Source: Streptococcus bovimastitidis
GTDB lineage: Bacteria; Bacillota; Bacilli; Lactobacillales; Streptococcaceae
Length of the DNA stretch: 64,000 nt
Reading direction: 5' to 3'
NCBI RefSeq assembly: GCF_001885095.1
Contig: NZ_LZDD01000002.1
Location: 186,001 to 250,000, forward strand
Part shown: positions 10,345-19,143 of the stretch, in pieces
How positions within the stretch are numbered: position 1 is the first letter of the stretch
Layout of the letters: every line of letters starts with the position of its first letter
Program-made: the position numbers and the translations under genes
Notes under the pieces: model-generated
Told to the model about the DNA's origin: nothing
What the model saw: only the letters and a program-made list of their open reading frames with translations
The model's database searches: none

Positions 10345-11982
10345 ATGGCAACATTAAACCGTTTCGAAAAAGAAACTATCCGTCAAGACAATCCCCAATT
10401 TTCAATGCTAAAAACGCTTATTGAAACTGCCTTTTATGGCAACAATGTTCAAGCCATTGACAATTTGGATCAGGCCTATCAACTAGCGTCCTCGGCACCA
10501 AATACTATTATCTTAGATCAAATCATTACTAAAGCTCAAGAACTAGGACTAGCTGAAGATACCCGAGTCCTAGTAGCTAACGGTGGTGCAGTTGTTGGAA
10601 GGACTGCTAAAGCCAGACGTCTTTGGGGGCAGGATAGTGAAGAAGACAAAAAAATAGCTGCTATTTTACGTGAGGAACTATACCAATCTAGCTTTCTCCC
10701 TTTTATTTCCGGAAAAGCCGTCGTAGGCTTAGATCAACAATTCATGATGCAGGCCAACATTATGATGCCTAAAAGCGAAAGTAATAATATGTATTCTTGG
10801 CTATTAAACTTTCAAATTCTTAATAATGACTATTTGAAACTGCTTCAAAGTTCGCAAAGATATGAAGAAAATGATATATACATTTATTTTAATCCAGATT
10901 GGTCCCATGAAGACTATCCTGATGGCTTAGCTTATTTTGATAAAGATCACAATGTCGCAGCAATTTTAGGCTTAAATTACTTTGGTGAAATCAAAAAAGC
11001 AACCTTGACTTTAGCCTGGGCAAGCGCAGCTCGTAATGACTATGTCGCCTGTCATGGTGGCCTAAAAGAATTCAAAACTAACAAAGAAACTTATGTAGCA
11101 TCATTCTTTGGATTATCAGGTTCCGGCAAATCAACTCTGACACATGCCAAACACGATTGTAAATATCCAATTCAAGTCCTACACGATGATGCCTTCATTA
11201 TTTCTAATAAAGACGGTTCCTCAGTAGCATTGGAACCTGCCTATTTTGATAAAACCAGTGACTACCCAGCAGGTCATCCTGAACAGGACTATTTCTTAAC
11301 TGTTCAAAATTGTGGTGTCACTTTAGACAGTGATGGTCATAAAGTTTTGGTCACAGAGGATATCCGTAATGGCAATGGCCGAACGGTTAAATCTCGCTTT
11401 TCTACTCCTGACCGTGTCGATTGCGTCCATGACCCAATTTCTGCTATCTATTGGATCATGAAAGATGACTCCTTACCACCATTAGTCAAGGTTACAGACC
11501 CAGTCATGGCTTCAGCTTTAGGTTGCACCTTAATGACAAAGCGTTCAAACGCCGAAAACTCTGCTGGTGACTTAGGGACATTAGTTATCGAGCCATATGC
11601 TAACCCTTTCCGAATTTATCCACTGCAAGAAGACTTCGAGAAATTCTATCAGCTATTTGCATCCGGAGTCGACTGCTACATTATCAATACAGGAGACTAT
11701 TTAAATCAAAATATTGGCAAAGAAACAACTCTTTCCTGCATTGAAGTAGTGATTGATCAGACAGCTCATTTCCAAGATTTTGACAAATTGCCGGGCTTCT
11801 CATATTTAGATATAGAGGACTTTGTTGTCGACGAAAACAATACTGACTACCTAACTTTACTGGCAGAAAGAATGCGTTTCCGTTTATCATATTTGGAAAA
11901 ACTAGCTGAGGATAATAAAGATAATGCTATCATTTCTGAAAGTGTCAAAAAGTTCCAAGATATTGTCAGAATTTTAAACTAA
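10345..11982 (+). CDS. pckA: phosphoenolpyruvate carboxykinase (ATP)
   Basis: Interconverts oxaloacetate + ATP with PEP + CO2 + ADP in the cytoplasm. About 545 aa, normal for the ATP-dependent enzyme. The kinase P-loop GLSGSGKST is at residues 256-264, followed by HDDAFII (metal/nucleotide aspartates) and YPAGHPEQDYF, with RFSTPDR near the active-site arginine. ATG 10345 has AAAGGAG seven bases upstream; the extra in-frame codons from 10315 overlap the promoter. It converges on oadA, so two oxaloacetate-consuming enzymes lie end to end. PckA would give gluconeogenic PEP from citrate-derived oxaloacetate. Confidence 0.95.
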   Translation: MATLNRFEKETIRQDNPQFSMLKTLIETAFYGNNVQAIDNLDQAYQLASSAPNTIILDQIITKAQELGLAEDTRVLVANGGAVVGRTAKARRLWGQDSEEDKKIAAILREELYQSSFLPFISGKAVVGLDQQFMMQANIMMPKSESNNMYSWLLNFQILNNDYLKLLQSSQRYEENDIYIYFNPDWSHEDYPDGLAYFDKDHNVAAILGLNYFGEIKKATLTLAWASAARNDYVACHGGLKEFKTNKETYVASFFGLSGSGKSTLTHAKHDCKYPIQVLHDDAFIISNKDGSSVALEPAYFDKTSDYPAGHPEQDYFLTVQNCGVTLDSDGHKVLVTEDIRNGNGRTVKSRFSTPDRVDCVHDPISAIYWIMKDDSLPPLVKVTDPVMASALGCTLMTKRSNAENSAGDLGTLVIEPYANPFRIYPLQEDFEKFYQLFASGVDCYIINTGDYLNQNIGKETTLSCIEVVIDQTAHFQDFDKLPGFSYLDIEDFVVDENNTDYLTLLAERMRFRLSYLEKLAEDNKDNAIISESVKKFQDIVRILN

Positions 11983-11984
11983 CA

Positions 11985-12018
11985 AAAAATGCTAAGTGCC
12001 GTGCACTTAGCGTTTTTT
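11985..12018. terminator. bidirectional terminator pckA/oadA
   Basis: GCTAAGTGC (11991-11999) and GCACTTAGC (12003-12011) are separated by CGT, with A and T tracts on either side. Confidence 0.92.
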
Positions 12019-13409
12019 TAGTTTAAATCAAGGCTAACTTTTACTTCTTGGACAGGTACATCGTAGAAAGGATCTTCTCTGCGACCAAGGAAATCTTTAG
12101 CTTGTTTAGGGAAGGAAGCATAACTTAGAACGTCTTCTTCACACTTAGCATATTTGGCAATTCCCTCACGAAGCGTTGGTAATTGTGGCTCAATTAAATC
12201 AGCTGGGCGAATCGTAACAACTTCTTCGTCACCAATGATTTTTTCCTTGATACCCTCAGCTAAAGGTGCTGGTGATCGTCCATATAAACCCCGAACGTAA
12301 TCTTTAATTTCATTTGGAACAACTTTGAAGCGTTCGCCTGAGATAACATTCATGAGAGACTGCGTTCCTACCATTTGTGATAAAGGTGTAACTAATGGTG
12401 GGTATCCCAAGTCTGCTCTAACACGTGGAACTTCTGCAAGTACCTCATCATATTTATCAGCCAAACCTTGTTCGGTTAATTGGCTTAATAAGTTTGACAA
12501 CATCCCACCAGGTACTTGATAGATTAAGGTTTTTGGTTCGACATCTTTGACTTTTGGATTCAGCAGACCTTCAGCACGGAAGTGATCACGAACCGTGTTA
12601 AGATGCGCAGCTACTTTCTCGACTTCTTTTAAATCAATACCCGTTTGGAATCCTAATTCTTCTAGTCCCATGACGAGTGACTCAGTAGCTGGTTGACTTG
12701 TTCCTCCAGCAAATGAAGACACTGCAGTATCAATGATATCAGCACCAGCTTCAGCCACTTTAAGATAAGTCATCTCAGAAATACCACTTGTCGCGTGTGT
12801 ATGGATTTCCAAAGGTAAATCCACCACTGCCTTAATACCTTTAACCAAATCATAACCCGTTTGTGGCGTAAGCACTCCTGCCATGTCTTTAATACAAATC
12901 GAATCTGCGCCAATTTGAGCATAATCCTTTGCCAACTGAACAAAGTAATCGACTGTATGAACCGGACTTGTCGTGTATGAAATAGCTACTTGGGCATGAC
13001 CTCCAAATTCCTTTGTCGCTGAAACAGCTGTTTGGAGATTTCGAGGATCATTAAGGGCATCAAAAATACGGATAATATCGATACCATTTTCAATGGATTT
13101 CTGAACAAATGAACAAACCACGTCATCTGCATAATTACGATAACCCAGTAAATTTTGCCCACGAAGTAACATTTGTAATTTTGTTTTTTTAACAGCTTTA
13201 CGGATTGTACGTAGGCGTTCCCAAGGATCTTCGTCTAAATAACGTAGACATGAATCAAAGGTTGCTCCACCCCATACTTCTAATGCATGATAACCAGCAT
13301 TATCCAGATTCTCCAGAATTGGCAACATTTGTTCAGTTGTCATACGTGTTGCAATCTGACTCTGTTGACCATCCCTAAGAACCGTTTCCGTAATACGGAT
13401 TTTTGGCAT
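12018..13409 (-). CDS. oadA: oxaloacetate decarboxylase alpha subunit (carboxyltransferase)
   Basis: Cytoplasmic carboxyltransferase of the Na+-pumping oxaloacetate decarboxylase. It moves the oxaloacetate carboxyl group to biotin on the separate carrier protein. 463 aa, i.e. only the TIM-barrel and conserved carboxylase domain. The C-terminal biotinyl domain of about 590-aa homologues is absent and supplied by the 18049-18459 gene. LRDGQQS (residue 13 on), the Lys in ICIKDMAG (near 172) and HTHATSG carry the metal/biotin site. It is last in the citrate lyase operon and two bases after citX. Confidence 0.95.
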   Translation of the reverse strand: MPKIRITETVLRDGQQSQIATRMTTEQMLPILENLDNAGYHALEVWGGATFDSCLRYLDEDPWERLRTIRKAVKKTKLQMLLRGQNLLGYRNYADDVVCSFVQKSIENGIDIIRIFDALNDPRNLQTAVSATKEFGGHAQVAISYTTSPVHTVDYFVQLAKDYAQIGADSICIKDMAGVLTPQTGYDLVKGIKAVVDLPLEIHTHATSGISEMTYLKVAEAGADIIDTAVSSFAGGTSQPATESLVMGLEELGFQTGIDLKEVEKVAAHLNTVRDHFRAEGLLNPKVKDVEPKTLIYQVPGGMLSNLLSQLTEQGLADKYDEVLAEVPRVRADLGYPPLVTPLSQMVGTQSLMNVISGERFKVVPNEIKDYVRGLYGRSPAPLAEGIKEKIIGDEEVVTIRPADLIEPQLPTLREGIAKYAKCEEDVLSYASFPKQAKDFLGRREDPFYDVPVQEVKVSLDLN

Positions 13410-13410
13410 T

Positions 13411-13965
13411 TTATTCCTCCTCTTTTTCTTTGTTGGACGTAATAATTTGACTGATAACAGCTTGCATTTCTTCTACTGAATGTTTCCGAGACCTGCCACA
13501 TGATTTTGCATTATCAGCACAAACATAACATTTTCTGGCTGCTAGTCCTAAATCCTGGCGACTAATGGCTTCCATCTTACCTCTATTGAGCCAAAGGACA
13601 TCTAAATCAAATAATCGTCCTAAACTATTCTCAGTTTCAAGATTTATCATTCTCTTTTTCAAGTCTTGTGCCGATAATGTCGTTAAGAGGTAATATTCTG
13701 ATCCTGTTTTTAAGGGTAAGTAATGCTTAAAAAGAATCTCTTGATCAGCTAGACTAACTTCAATCTGATCGACCATTTCTTCAAAAACTTGCTTTAATTT
13801 TGGTGAAGTTTTAATAGCGCCTGGTATATTCATGGTAACCGATAGGAGATTAGTATCGGGATACTTCTTGAATAATGATAGTTGCCGGAAGCTTCGTTGT
13901 TCCCTGGCAGCCATCATTTCTTCCAGACTAACATTCTCACCTGTAAAAATACTTGTCTTAGACAT
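13411..13965 (-). CDS. citX: apo-citrate lyase phosphoribosyl-dephospho-CoA transferase
   Basis: Attaches the 2'-(5''-triphosphoribosyl)-3'-dephospho-CoA prosthetic group to the CitD acyl carrier. About 184 aa with MMAAREQR near the start, MNIPGAIKTSP and a C-terminal cysteine-containing CYVCADNAKSCGRSRKHS. The start is uncertain: ATG 13965, ATG 13977 and TTG 13980 are in frame, and all overlap the 3' end of citF. None has a strong Shine-Dalgarno sequence, so translation is probably coupled to citF. I prefer 13965 because MSKTSIFTGE looks like the family's N terminus. Confidence 0.9.
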   Translation of the reverse strand: MSKTSIFTGENVSLEEMMAAREQRSFRQLSLFKKYPDTNLLSVTMNIPGAIKTSPKLKQVFEEMVDQIEVSLADQEILFKHYLPLKTGSEYYLLTTLSAQDLKKRMINLETENSLGRLFDLDVLWLNRGKMEAISRQDLGLAARKCYVCADNAKSCGRSRKHSVEEMQAVISQIITSNKEKEEE

Positions 13966-15490
13966 TGCGGACGACATCAATTAAGCTACCATCACGGTAT
14001 TCAATCAATGCAACGACTTTATCCCCATACTCAATAGCATCTGGTTGACCAACAATTGAATAAGCTTTTTCTTTTAATTCTTGGACAGTTAATTGTGGTA
14101 CTTTCAAGTCTTTGAAATGCTCAACTAAATCTGGACGATTAGGGTTAATCGCAATACCAATTTCAGTAACAATGACATCAACACTTGTACCTGGTGTAAT
14201 AACGGTATTAACCTGATCAACAAAGGTTGGGATGCGGCCACGTACTAGTGGAGAAATCACTAAACTCATCTTAGCTGCAAAGGCTGTATCACAGTGACCG
14301 CCAGATGCACCACGGATGACACCGTCAGAACCAGTCATGACATTCACATTGAAATCAGTATCAACTTCTAATGCTGATAAGATACAAGTGTCCAATTGAT
14401 TGATAACAGAACCTTTACTTAATGGTGAAGCGTACATATTAGCATCGATTTCATAATGGTGGCTATTTTGGTCTAAAGAAATAGCTGATGGATGGTCAAA
14501 GTCCTGAACGTCGATAATTTTTTCTACCAATCCTTCTTGTAGCAATTCAACCATGGCATTTGTAATGCCACCTAAAGCGAAGCTTGCTGTGATACCATCT
14601 TTAATCATTTGCTCTCTCATATAACGTGTAACTGCTAAAGAGGCTCCGCCAGTTCCCGTTTGGAATGAGAATCCTTCTTTATAATATGGAGAGTTGGTAA
14701 TAACTTTTGAGGCATACTCAGCAATGAGCAACTCTTTGGGATTTTTTGTAAAGCGAGTTGCACCTTTGGCAATTCCTTCAGGATCTCCAATAGCATCAAC
14801 AACAACGACATAATCGACATCTGTTTGTGGGATTGAAATTGGAGTATTAGGATATGGCATCAAGGTATCTGTGATAACCACAACCTGATCTGCATATTTT
14901 GCATCAATCATGGCATAACCTAAAGAACCACAAGTAGCTTTCCCTTTTGTACCGTTAGCATTTCCATAGGCATCTGAACTTGGTGCCCCTAAAAAGGCAA
15001 CGTCAATATGGATATCACCGGCAGCAATAGCGCGTGCACGACCTCCGTGTGAACGGATAACAACTGGATTTTCCATTATTCCTGAAGAAATTGCTGCGCC
15101 GACTTTGTCACGAAGACCAGAAGACGTAATATTTGTCACAACGCCATTTTTGATATGTTCGATTAATGGTTCATGGACATTAGCAATTGAACTTGGTGCG
15201 ATAGAAATATTTTTGATTCCCATTTTGGCAATTTCATCCAAGACCATGTTCATAACATAGTCACCTTCACGGAAATGATGGTGGAATGAAATCGTCATGC
15301 CATCTTTTAAGCCCGTTTTTTCAATTGCTTCACGAATGTTTGCTAACATTTTATCGTCTTGAGGTTTTACAGGACGAATATTGCGACTCACTTCTTGATA
15401 CTCTTTAATATGTGCTAATTCACCTTCGAATACGCCGTATGCATCAGCATATTCTTGAGGAATATCGCGATTAACTTTATTGACAACCAT
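13958..15490 (-). CDS. citF: citrate lyase alpha subunit (citrate:acetyl-ACP transferase)
   Basis: 510 aa, full length. Transfers the citryl moiety onto the acyl carrier thioester with release of acetate. CoA-transferase-like glycine-rich segments are visible (SFHHHFREGDYVMNMV, SHGGRARAIAAGDIHIDVAFLG, TGSDGVIRGASGGHCDTAFAAK). It overlaps citE by one base at its start and citX at its end, typical of cit operons. It acts with CitD and CitE in the cytoplasmic lyase complex (citrate to oxaloacetate + acetate). Confidence 0.96.
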   Translation of the reverse strand: MVVNKVNRDIPQEYADAYGVFEGELAHIKEYQEVSRNIRPVKPQDDKMLANIREAIEKTGLKDGMTISFHHHFREGDYVMNMVLDEIAKMGIKNISIAPSSIANVHEPLIEHIKNGVVTNITSSGLRDKVGAAISSGIMENPVVIRSHGGRARAIAAGDIHIDVAFLGAPSSDAYGNANGTKGKATCGSLGYAMIDAKYADQVVVITDTLMPYPNTPISIPQTDVDYVVVVDAIGDPEGIAKGATRFTKNPKELLIAEYASKVITNSPYYKEGFSFQTGTGGASLAVTRYMREQMIKDGITASFALGGITNAMVELLQEGLVEKIIDVQDFDHPSAISLDQNSHHYEIDANMYASPLSKGSVINQLDTCILSALEVDTDFNVNVMTGSDGVIRGASGGHCDTAFAAKMSLVISPLVRGRIPTFVDQVNTVITPGTSVDVIVTEIGIAINPNRPDLVEHFKDLKVPQLTVQELKEKAYSIVGQPDAIEYGDKVVALIEYRDGSLIDVVRNV

Positions 15491-16377
15491 TATAAATCCT
15501 CCTCAGTAAGTAATCCAGCAGCTTTTGCTAACATGATAACACGTTCTGCACGTTCAACGATTGGTTTATCAACCATTTTACCTTTAAGGGAAATAACACC
15601 AGAACCTTTGCTTTCAGCTTCACGAATAGCCCAAATTACTTCTTTGGCATTTTGAATTTCTTTTTCAGTTGGTGCATAAATTTCATTGACCAATGGAATT
15701 TGGCGTGGATTGATGACTGATTTACCATCAAAACCAAGTTGTTTGATTAGACGAACTTCGTCTTGGAAGCCTTCTGTATTATTAACATCAGAATAAACAG
15801 TATCAATAGCTGCAATTCCAGCAGCACGAGCGGCATGAAGAATCATACTTCGTGCAAAGAACAATTCTTGCCCATCTGGATGACGACGTGTCTTCATATT
15901 TGTCACATAATCTTCAGCACCTAAAGCAATACCAATTAAACGGTCTGATGCTTTAGCAATGGCTGGTGCATTTAGTACGCCTTCAGCGGATTCAATGGCT
16001 GCCATCATTTTTGTACGACCGACTTCGATTCCGTTCTCACGTTCAACACGTTCAATAACAGCTTCAACATCAATAATATCTTGAGCTATTTCCGTTTTTG
16101 GTAAGCGGACAACATTAACTCCGGCTAGGACAACTGCTTCAATATCTAAAGCTCCTACTGTATCTAATCCATTGACGCGAACAACTGTTTCAACTGAACT
16201 ATAGTCAAAAGTTTTCAAAGCAAAATGAACTAAAGCGCGTGAAGTATCTTTTTCTTTTAATGATACTGAATCTTCCAAGTCAAACATAATTGAATCTGCA
16301 CCATATAAAGGAGCATCTCTAAGCATTGCTGCATTTGCACCTGGGACAAACATCATTGTTCTTCTTAAACGTTCCAT
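15490..16377 (-). CDS. citE: citrate lyase beta subunit (citryl-ACP lyase)
   Basis: 295 aa HpcH/HpaI-type TIM-barrel lyase that cleaves citryl-ACP to oxaloacetate and acetyl-ACP. The N-terminal [36 protein letters not shown] and [14 protein letters not shown] contribute acidic Mg2+ ligands and CoA contacts. The start overlaps the end of citD by 13 bases. Confidence 0.96.
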   Translation of the reverse strand: MERLRRTMMFVPGANAAMLRDAPLYGADSIMFDLEDSVSLKEKDTSRALVHFALKTFDYSSVETVVRVNGLDTVGALDIEAVVLAGVNVVRLPKTEIAQDIIDVEAVIERVERENGIEVGRTKMMAAIESAEGVLNAPAIAKASDRLIGIALGAEDYVTNMKTRRHPDGQELFFARSMILHAARAAGIAAIDTVYSDVNNTEGFQDEVRLIKQLGFDGKSVINPRQIPLVNEIYAPTEKEIQNAKEVIWAIREAESKGSGVISLKGKMVDKPIVERAERVIMLAKAAGLLTEEDL

Positions 16378-16670
16378 GTGTCAATCTCCTTCCAGTCGTA
16401 TTGATCTACACCAGCTGCACGATGAACAGCTGCGATTGTACGAGCTTGAATGGTACAATCCAAAGCACCTTTATCTACTGCTTGAACAGCGACATCATTA
16501 ACGCCCAAGTTTTTCAAAGTTTCTTCAATGACTTGTCGGATGCGACGACCAAATTGTTTTTCAACACTACTTTCTAAATCAATAGTGATACCATTTGCTC
16601 CAGGTTTTACTGTTACCATAATGTCGCTTGATTCCAGACTTCCTGCAACAGCAGTTTGTGAAATTTCCAT
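16365..16670 (-). CDS. citD: citrate lyase acyl carrier protein (gamma subunit)
   Basis: 101 aa acyl carrier. The conserved [13 protein letters not shown] carries the serine (residue 14 or 15) that bears the phosphoribosyl-dephospho-CoA arm. Overlap with citE implies translational coupling. The gene is first of the lyase subunits and follows the oad membrane genes by 67 bases. Confidence 0.95.
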   Translation of the reverse strand: MEISQTAVAGSLESSDIMVTVKPGANGITIDLESSVEKQFGRRIRQVIEETLKNLGVNDVAVQAVDKGALDCTIQARTIAAVHRAAGVDQYDWKEIDTWNV

Positions 16671-16737
16671 AAATATACCTCTTCTATTTTGATGTCTGAC
16701 ATCTCTTTTTAGATGTTAGGCAATTCATTTACAATTT

Positions 16738-16863
16738 TTATTTTGCTGGCAATAGCTTGATGAGAAGTTCTGCTACAGCATAGAGAATACCTAATACAAT
16801 AAATACTCCTGCCATACCTAATCCCATCAGCTCAAAAGCCATGACTAAGTGTTCCATATTCAT
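16738..16863 (-). CDS. OadG-related one-TM subunit of the decarboxylase, 41 aa
   Basis: A 41-residue membrane peptide (MNMEHLVMAFELMGLGMAGVF then ILYAVAELLIKLLPAK). The single TM and its flanking sequence match the N-terminal anchor of OadG gamma subunits, which hold the alpha subunit to OadB. AAGGAAAAC lies before ATG 16863; a longer frame opening at 16974 runs back into oadB and is not credible. Downstream of oadB by about 34 bases. The soluble gamma tail is encoded separately at 18479-18802. Confidence 0.8.
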   Translation of the reverse strand: MNMEHLVMAFELMGLGMAGVFIVLGILYAVAELLIKLLPAK

Positions 16864-16897
16864 AATCTTGTTTTCCTTTTCTTCTAACTCTTCCTTA

Positions 16898-18019
16898 TTA
16901 ACTAAAGAATGATAGTAATAAGCCACCTGCAATAACCGATGCAATCTGACCTGAAACGTTAGCGCCAACAGCATACATCAAGATGAAGTTTTGAGGGTCT
17001 TCATCGGTAGCCATTTTTTGAATAACACGACTTGACATAGGGAAAGCTGAAATACCAGCTGCACCAATCATTGGGTTAATTTTGTTTTTACGGAAAAGAT
17101 TTAAGATTTTAGCAAAAACAACACCACCAATAGAATCCATAATAAAGGCAACTAAACCAAAAAGAATAATCATCAAGGTTTGGAAATTCAAGAATAATTC
17201 AGCTTGCATTTTTACAGAAATGGTTAACCCTAGAAGGATTGATACAATATTAACTAACTCATTTTGAGCTGTCATTGACAAACGATCTAATACGCCACAC
17301 TCACGAAGAAGGTTACCAAACATTAAGAAACCAACAAGTGGTAACGAAATTGGGGCGATAAATCCAGCTACGAATGTAATAACAATTGGGAAAAGAATTT
17401 TTGTTAATTTTGAAACACTCTCCGCTTTATAAGTCATACGGATTTGACGTTCTTTTTTAGTTGTAACCATTTTAATTGCAAATGGTTGAATAATTGGTAC
17501 CAAGGCCATATAAGAATAAGCCGCAACTGTGATCGGACCTAATAGTTTTGGTGCCAATTGGTTAGCAACAAAAATGGAAGTTGGACCATCTGCTGCACCG
17601 ATGATACCAATAGAAGCAGCTTCTTTAATATCAAAACCGGCCATAACAGCCACAACTACTACAAAGAAAATCCCAAATTGGGCAGCTGCTCCAAATAAAA
17701 GCATAAATGGATTTTGTAATAATGGACCAAAGTCAATCATTGCTCCAATACCAATAAAAATTAAGAGAGGGAATAACTCTGTTCCAATACCAATATTGAA
17801 GAGGGTATCAAAGACACCTTCCTGATGAACCCCATTGACAACCTGGGTTAAGACCCCAGTCCCTGGGAAGTTAACCAAAATTGTTCCAAGTCCCATTGGA
17901 ACAAGAAGAGTTGGTTCATATTCTTTTTTAATACCTAAATACATTAATAGGCCACCGATGAGCATCATCACGATTTGCGGGATGGTGATCGATGTAATAC
18001 CTTGAATTAATATTTCCAC
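16898..18019 (-). CDS. oadB: oxaloacetate decarboxylase beta subunit (Na+ pump)
   Basis: 373 aa, about nine or ten TM helices. The membrane subunit decarboxylates carboxybiotin and couples this to Na+ export. Family segments are GIGTELFPLLIFIGIGAMIDFGPLL, AASIGIIGAADGPTSIFVANQLAP (the conserved Asp near mid-protein for Na+/H+) and AGISAFPMSSRVIQKMA. It lies between the biotin carrier and the 41-aa gamma peptide. Energy from citrate breakdown is thus stored as a sodium gradient. Confidence 0.95.
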   Translation of the reverse strand: MEILIQGITSITIPQIVMMLIGGLLMYLGIKKEYEPTLLVPMGLGTILVNFPGTGVLTQVVNGVHQEGVFDTLFNIGIGTELFPLLIFIGIGAMIDFGPLLQNPFMLLFGAAAQFGIFFVVVVAVMAGFDIKEAASIGIIGAADGPTSIFVANQLAPKLLGPITVAAYSYMALVPIIQPFAIKMVTTKKERQIRMTYKAESVSKLTKILFPIVITFVAGFIAPISLPLVGFLMFGNLLRECGVLDRLSMTAQNELVNIVSILLGLTISVKMQAELFLNFQTLMIILFGLVAFIMDSIGGVVFAKILNLFRKNKINPMIGAAGISAFPMSSRVIQKMATDEDPQNFILMYAVGANVSGQIASVIAGGLLLSFFS

Positions 18020-18048
18020 GAGACACTTCCTTTTCTAAATTTATTTTT

Positions 18049-18459
18049 TTAATTAATTGTAATAAGACCGTCACCAGCATTAACTGTTTGTCCTTGAGAA
18101 ACGTGAATTGCTGAAACTGTTCCTGCTTGACTAGCAACAATCTCATTTTCCATTTTCATTGCCTCAAGAATCATTAATGGTTGGTTTTCCGTAACGCTGT
18201 CCCCAACATTTACAAGAAGTTTTAAGATTGTTCCAGGCATTGGTGAAGCCATAGCATCTGCACTATCAGGTGCTACCGGTGCCGCAGGCGCTGCTTTTTC
18301 TTCTGGTGCTGGAGCTGGTGTTTCAGCTGCAGCAGGTGTAGATGCTGCAGGTGCTGGTGCCGGTGCTGGTGCTGGTGCCGGTGCTGGTGTTCCACCAATT
18401 TCTTCCATCTCAACCATATATTCTTTTCCATCAATACTAATTTTGAATTTGCGTAACAT
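18049..18459 (-). CDS. biotin carboxyl carrier protein of oxaloacetate decarboxylase
   Basis: 136 aa. An N-terminal beta segment (FKISIDGKEYMVEMEEIGG) is followed by an Ala/Pro-rich flexible linker (about 24-62) and a biotinyl domain with Lys102 in EAMKMEN. It supplies the mobile arm missing from the short OadA. The linker is encoded by tandem GGTGCT/GGTGCC-type hexamers (about 18349-18393), prone to in-frame length change. It lies between the gamma-tail gene and oadB. Confidence 0.94.
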   Translation of the reverse strand: MLRKFKISIDGKEYMVEMEEIGGTPAPAPAPAPAPAPAASTPAAAETPAPAPEEKAAPAAPVAPDSADAMASPMPGTILKLLVNVGDSVTENQPLMILEAMKMENEIVASQAGTVSAIHVSQGQTVNAGDGLITIN

Positions 18460-18478
18460 TTTTATTCTCCTATATTAA

Positions 18479-18802
18479 TTATTTTTTGCGATAAACAGAT
18501 TTTACGACTAATTGACTATCTGGACGATCAATACTGGCAATACTCGTTGCTATTAAAGAAACCGTAACAACTTCAGGATTTCTTTGCCAAATCTTTTTCA
18601 CTTTAAATTCACTTTCAGATTGATCACTCGCAGCAATCGAACTGGCAATTAAAGTAACAAGTCGAGTATCTTCAGGTTCAGCTGGAATATAACCAGGTAA
18701 TAGTTCCCAATCATCTTTTTCTTGATTAACCGTTATCGTATCTGGACTTCTTACTACTTTATCTTCTTTGGTTTTACCAAATAGACGTTGCAATATTCCC
18801 AT
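18479..18802 (-). CDS. soluble OadG-tail-like protein with a duplicated motif, 107 aa
   Basis: First gene of the operon, with a strong AGGAGG. It has no TM segment. Two near repeats, residues about 48-75 (LVTLIASSIAASD..FKVKKIWQRN) and 79-107 (VTVSLIATSIASID..LVVKSVYRKK), look like the cytoplasmic C-terminal tail of decarboxylase gamma/delta subunits (x-A-A-I-A-A-x ... F-V-V-R-S-I-R-R), which binds the alpha subunit. Hence a split gamma: membrane part at 16738, tail here in two copies. Identification is by motif only. Confidence 0.65.
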   Translation of the reverse strand: MGILQRLFGKTKEDKVVRSPDTITVNQEKDDWELLPGYIPAEPEDTRLVTLIASSIAASDQSESEFKVKKIWQRNPEVVTVSLIATSIASIDRPDSQLVVKSVYRKK

Positions 18803-19143
18803 CTATTTCCTCCTTTCAACTCATTGAATCATATAAGCCTTGTAGCTTCGTAGGATTATTTCTAAGTCTATTATATTATGAAAACGCATTTATTTTTGGC
18901 TTTTTTGTGTTTTTTCATTTTCTGATAATATCATTGAAAAAATTATTTCTATTTTGAAAATATTTTTCTCTTTTATGTTTTTTTATTGTTTTTTCTTAAA
19001 AAAGCGCTTTCGTTTTCAAACGCTTTCATATAAACTATGGTTGTTACTTGCTTGAAGACAGATTTTTTAATGTTCCTTTTTTGTTAGTCATTTAAGCAAA
19101 TACTAAATTTATCACTAAATATATTTTATAAAAGGAGATGCTT
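18803..19143. promoter_or_regulatory. divergent control region of the cit/oad operon and citM
   Basis: No gene here. The minus operon has TATAAT on the minus strand (18870-18875), overlapped upstream by TGAAAACGCATTTA (18879-18892), a cre-like site, and lacks a good -35, so an activator is plausible. Toward citM, an AAAGCGCTTT core (19001-19010) and a TTCAAACGCTTTCA element (19015-19028, reverse strand TGAAAGCGTTTGAA) are strong cre candidates for CcpA. The region between is very AT-rich, as expected for CitI/CitO-type operators. AAGGAG precedes ATG 19144. Confidence 0.65.

Noticed and set aside
16738..16974. 78-aa version of the small oadG gene
   Set aside because: The extra N-terminal codons lie in the 3' end of oadB in another frame; ATG 16863 has its own ribosome binding site.
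17928..18146. 72-aa minus-strand ORF between oadB and the biotin carrier
   Set aside because: Overlaps both real genes in another frame and shows no family features.
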